Below, in pieces: positions 5,863 to 6,990 of a stretch of 6,990 nt of DNA. The position numbers and the translations under genes are program-made. The notes below the pieces were generated by a model, which did no database searches, was not told the origin of the DNA, and saw only the letters and a list, made by a program, of their open reading frames with translations. This DNA comes from Phycisphaerae bacterium (GTDB lineage: Bacteria; Planctomycetota; Phycisphaerae; Phycisphaerales; SM1A02): assembly GCA_002690755.1 (NCBI GenBank), contig NZFT01000038.1:16048-23037 (forward strand), written 5' to 3'. The stretch's first letter is position 1. Each line of letters starts with the position of its first letter.

Positions 5863-6990
5863 TCACTCCCATTCGATGGTCGCGGGTGGCTTCGAACTGA
5901 TGTCGTAGACCACTCGGTTGACCCCGGTCACTTCGTTGATGATGCGGTTGGAGATCGACGCCAGGACACCGTAGGGAAGTCTCGCCCAGTCGGCGGTCAT
6001 GAAGTCCTGGGTCTCGACGGCGCGGACCGCGACGACGTTGTCGTAGGTTCGTCCGTCCCCCATCACCCCGACCGACCGAACGGGCAGCAGCACCGTGAAG
6101 ACCTGATTGGTCGATCGATACAGTTCGTTGGCGACGATCTCCTCGAGCAGGATCTCATCGCACTCCCGCAGCAGGTCGAGTTTCTCGATCGTGATGTCGC
6201 CGAGGACCCGGACCGCCAGTCCGGGGCCGGGGAACGGATGTCGCCAGACGATCGCGGGCGGCAGGCCGAGGACTTCACCGAGGGTGCGGACCTCGTCCTT
6301 GAACAGATCCCGAAGCGGCTCGACCAGTTCGAAGCCCAGTTCCTCGGGAAGTCCGCCGACGTTGTGGTGGAGCTTGATGTTCGCCGCGGTCCCCGCCAGT
6401 GAGTGCCCGCTTTCGATCACGTCGGGATACAGCGTGCCCTGCGCGAGGAATCGGACGCCGCCGTACTTCGAGGACTCGGACTCGACCTGGCGGGCGGCTT
6501 CCTGAAACACCGTGATGAATCGATGACCGATCAGCCGTCGTTTCTCCTGCGGGTCGTCGACCCCCTCGAGGTCTTCGAGGAACGCATCCGCCGCATCGAC
6601 GACCCGGAGATCGATGTCGAAGTGATCACGGAAGGTCGTCTCGACGAGTTCACGTTCGTTCTTCCGAAGCAGTCCGTTGTCGACGAAGATGCAGGTGAGT
6701 CGGTCCCCGATCGCCCGCTGGAGCAGGGCCGCGACCACCGAACTGTCGACACCGCCCGAGAGGCCGCAGATCACCCGATCATCACCGACCCGGAGCCGGA
6801 CCCGCTCGCATTCGGCATCGAGGTACTCGCTCATCCGCCAGGTGCCGCTGCAACCGCAGATCCCGTAGAGGAAGTTGCGAAGGATGTCGACGCCGTGGGG
6901 CGTGTGCGTGACCTCGGGATGGAACTGGACGCCCCAGAAGGGACGCTCGCGATGGCGAACCGCGGCGAACGGACAGGTCGAGGTCGACGC
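5863..6990 (-). CDS. guaA: GMP synthase (glutamine-hydrolysing), 3' part
   Basis: 375 codons are visible; the N-terminus lies beyond the right edge. The enzyme makes GMP from XMP, ATP and glutamine in the last step of guanine nucleotide synthesis. The visible part starts with the end of the class I glutamine amidotransferase domain, [13 protein letters not shown], whose His (6921-6919) and Glu (6915-6913) complete the catalytic triad; the Cys is off the window. GICGCSGTW links to the ATP-pyrophosphatase domain with its PP-loop SGGVDS (6759-6742) and FVDNGLLRK. The dimerisation domain follows with [16 protein letters not shown] and ends with the family's usual [10 protein letters not shown] just before the stop. 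The reading frame continues without break upstream of the internal Met at 6834, so that Met is not the start. The part present is complete and intact. It converges on the DegT-like gene. Confidence 0.96.
   Translation of the reverse strand, partial: ASTSTCPFAAVRHRERPFWGVQFHPEVTHTPHGVDILRNFLYGICGCSGTWRMSEYLDAECERVRLRVGDDRVICGLSGGVDSSVVAALLQRAIGDRLTCIFVDNGLLRKNERELVETTFRDHFDIDLRVVDAADAFLEDLEGVDDPQEKRRLIGHRFITVFQEAARQVESESSKYGGVRFLAQGTLYPDVIESGHSLAGTAANIKLHHNVGGLPEELGFELVEPLRDLFKDEVRTLGEVLGLPPAIVWRHPFPGPGLAVRVLGDITIEKLDLLRECDEILLEEIVANELYRSTNQVFTVLLPVRSVGVMGDGRTYDNVVAVRAVETQDFMTADWARLPYGVLASISNRIINEVTGVNRVVYDISSKPPATIEWE

Noticed and set aside
5863..6834. guaA taken as starting at the Met at 6834 (323 residues)
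   Set aside because: The frame continues upstream with conserved GMP synthase sequence ([18 protein letters not shown]) to the window edge, so this Met is internal.

Overview
The window is GC-rich DNA (about two thirds G+C by eye), tightly packed with bacterial genes, and it looks chromosomal. There are no tRNA or rRNA genes, no CRISPR array and no mobile element. The combination of high GC, a stand-alone dnaA without dnaN or recF beside it, short or leaderless-looking leaders, and several exported or divergent proteins fits a planctomycete, perhaps of the Phycisphaerae. That placement is an inference; nothing in the window proves it.

Layout. Positions 1-80 (minus) hold the 5' end of a lipoprotein gene running off the left edge. 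A 102-base divergent intergenic region separates it from a plus-strand GNAT acetyltransferase with two GNAT-like halves (183-1115). A 519-base non-coding region (1116-1634) follows, with three hairpin-forming inverted repeats, a DnaA-box-like 9-mer, three TTTTCC motifs and a cluster of GATTC/GAATC pentamers. It is a candidate dnaA control region or oriC. Next on the plus strand are a divergent dnaA (1635-3089), a gene for an exported alpha-helical-repeat protein (3136-4614) and a DegT/DnrJ/EryC1/StrS-fold protein (4648-5814). The 3' three quarters or so of guaA (GMP synthase) lies convergently on the minus strand (5863-6990) and runs off the right edge.

How the genes relate. dnaA and guaA are housekeeping genes for replication initiation and GMP synthesis. 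The helical-repeat and DegT-like genes are 33 bases apart and probably co-transcribed, possibly from a promoter just downstream of dnaA. The lipoprotein gene and the helical-repeat gene share the same TACACTTCC element close to their starts.

The most unusual points are two. The DegT-family protein lacks the PLP-binding lysine and has only two lysines in 388 residues, so it should not work as a normal sugar aminotransferase. The DnaA has lost the near-invariant Arg-Asp of the recognition-helix signature while keeping an intact ATPase. I see no defence island, secondary-metabolite cluster or other evident new multi-gene system.
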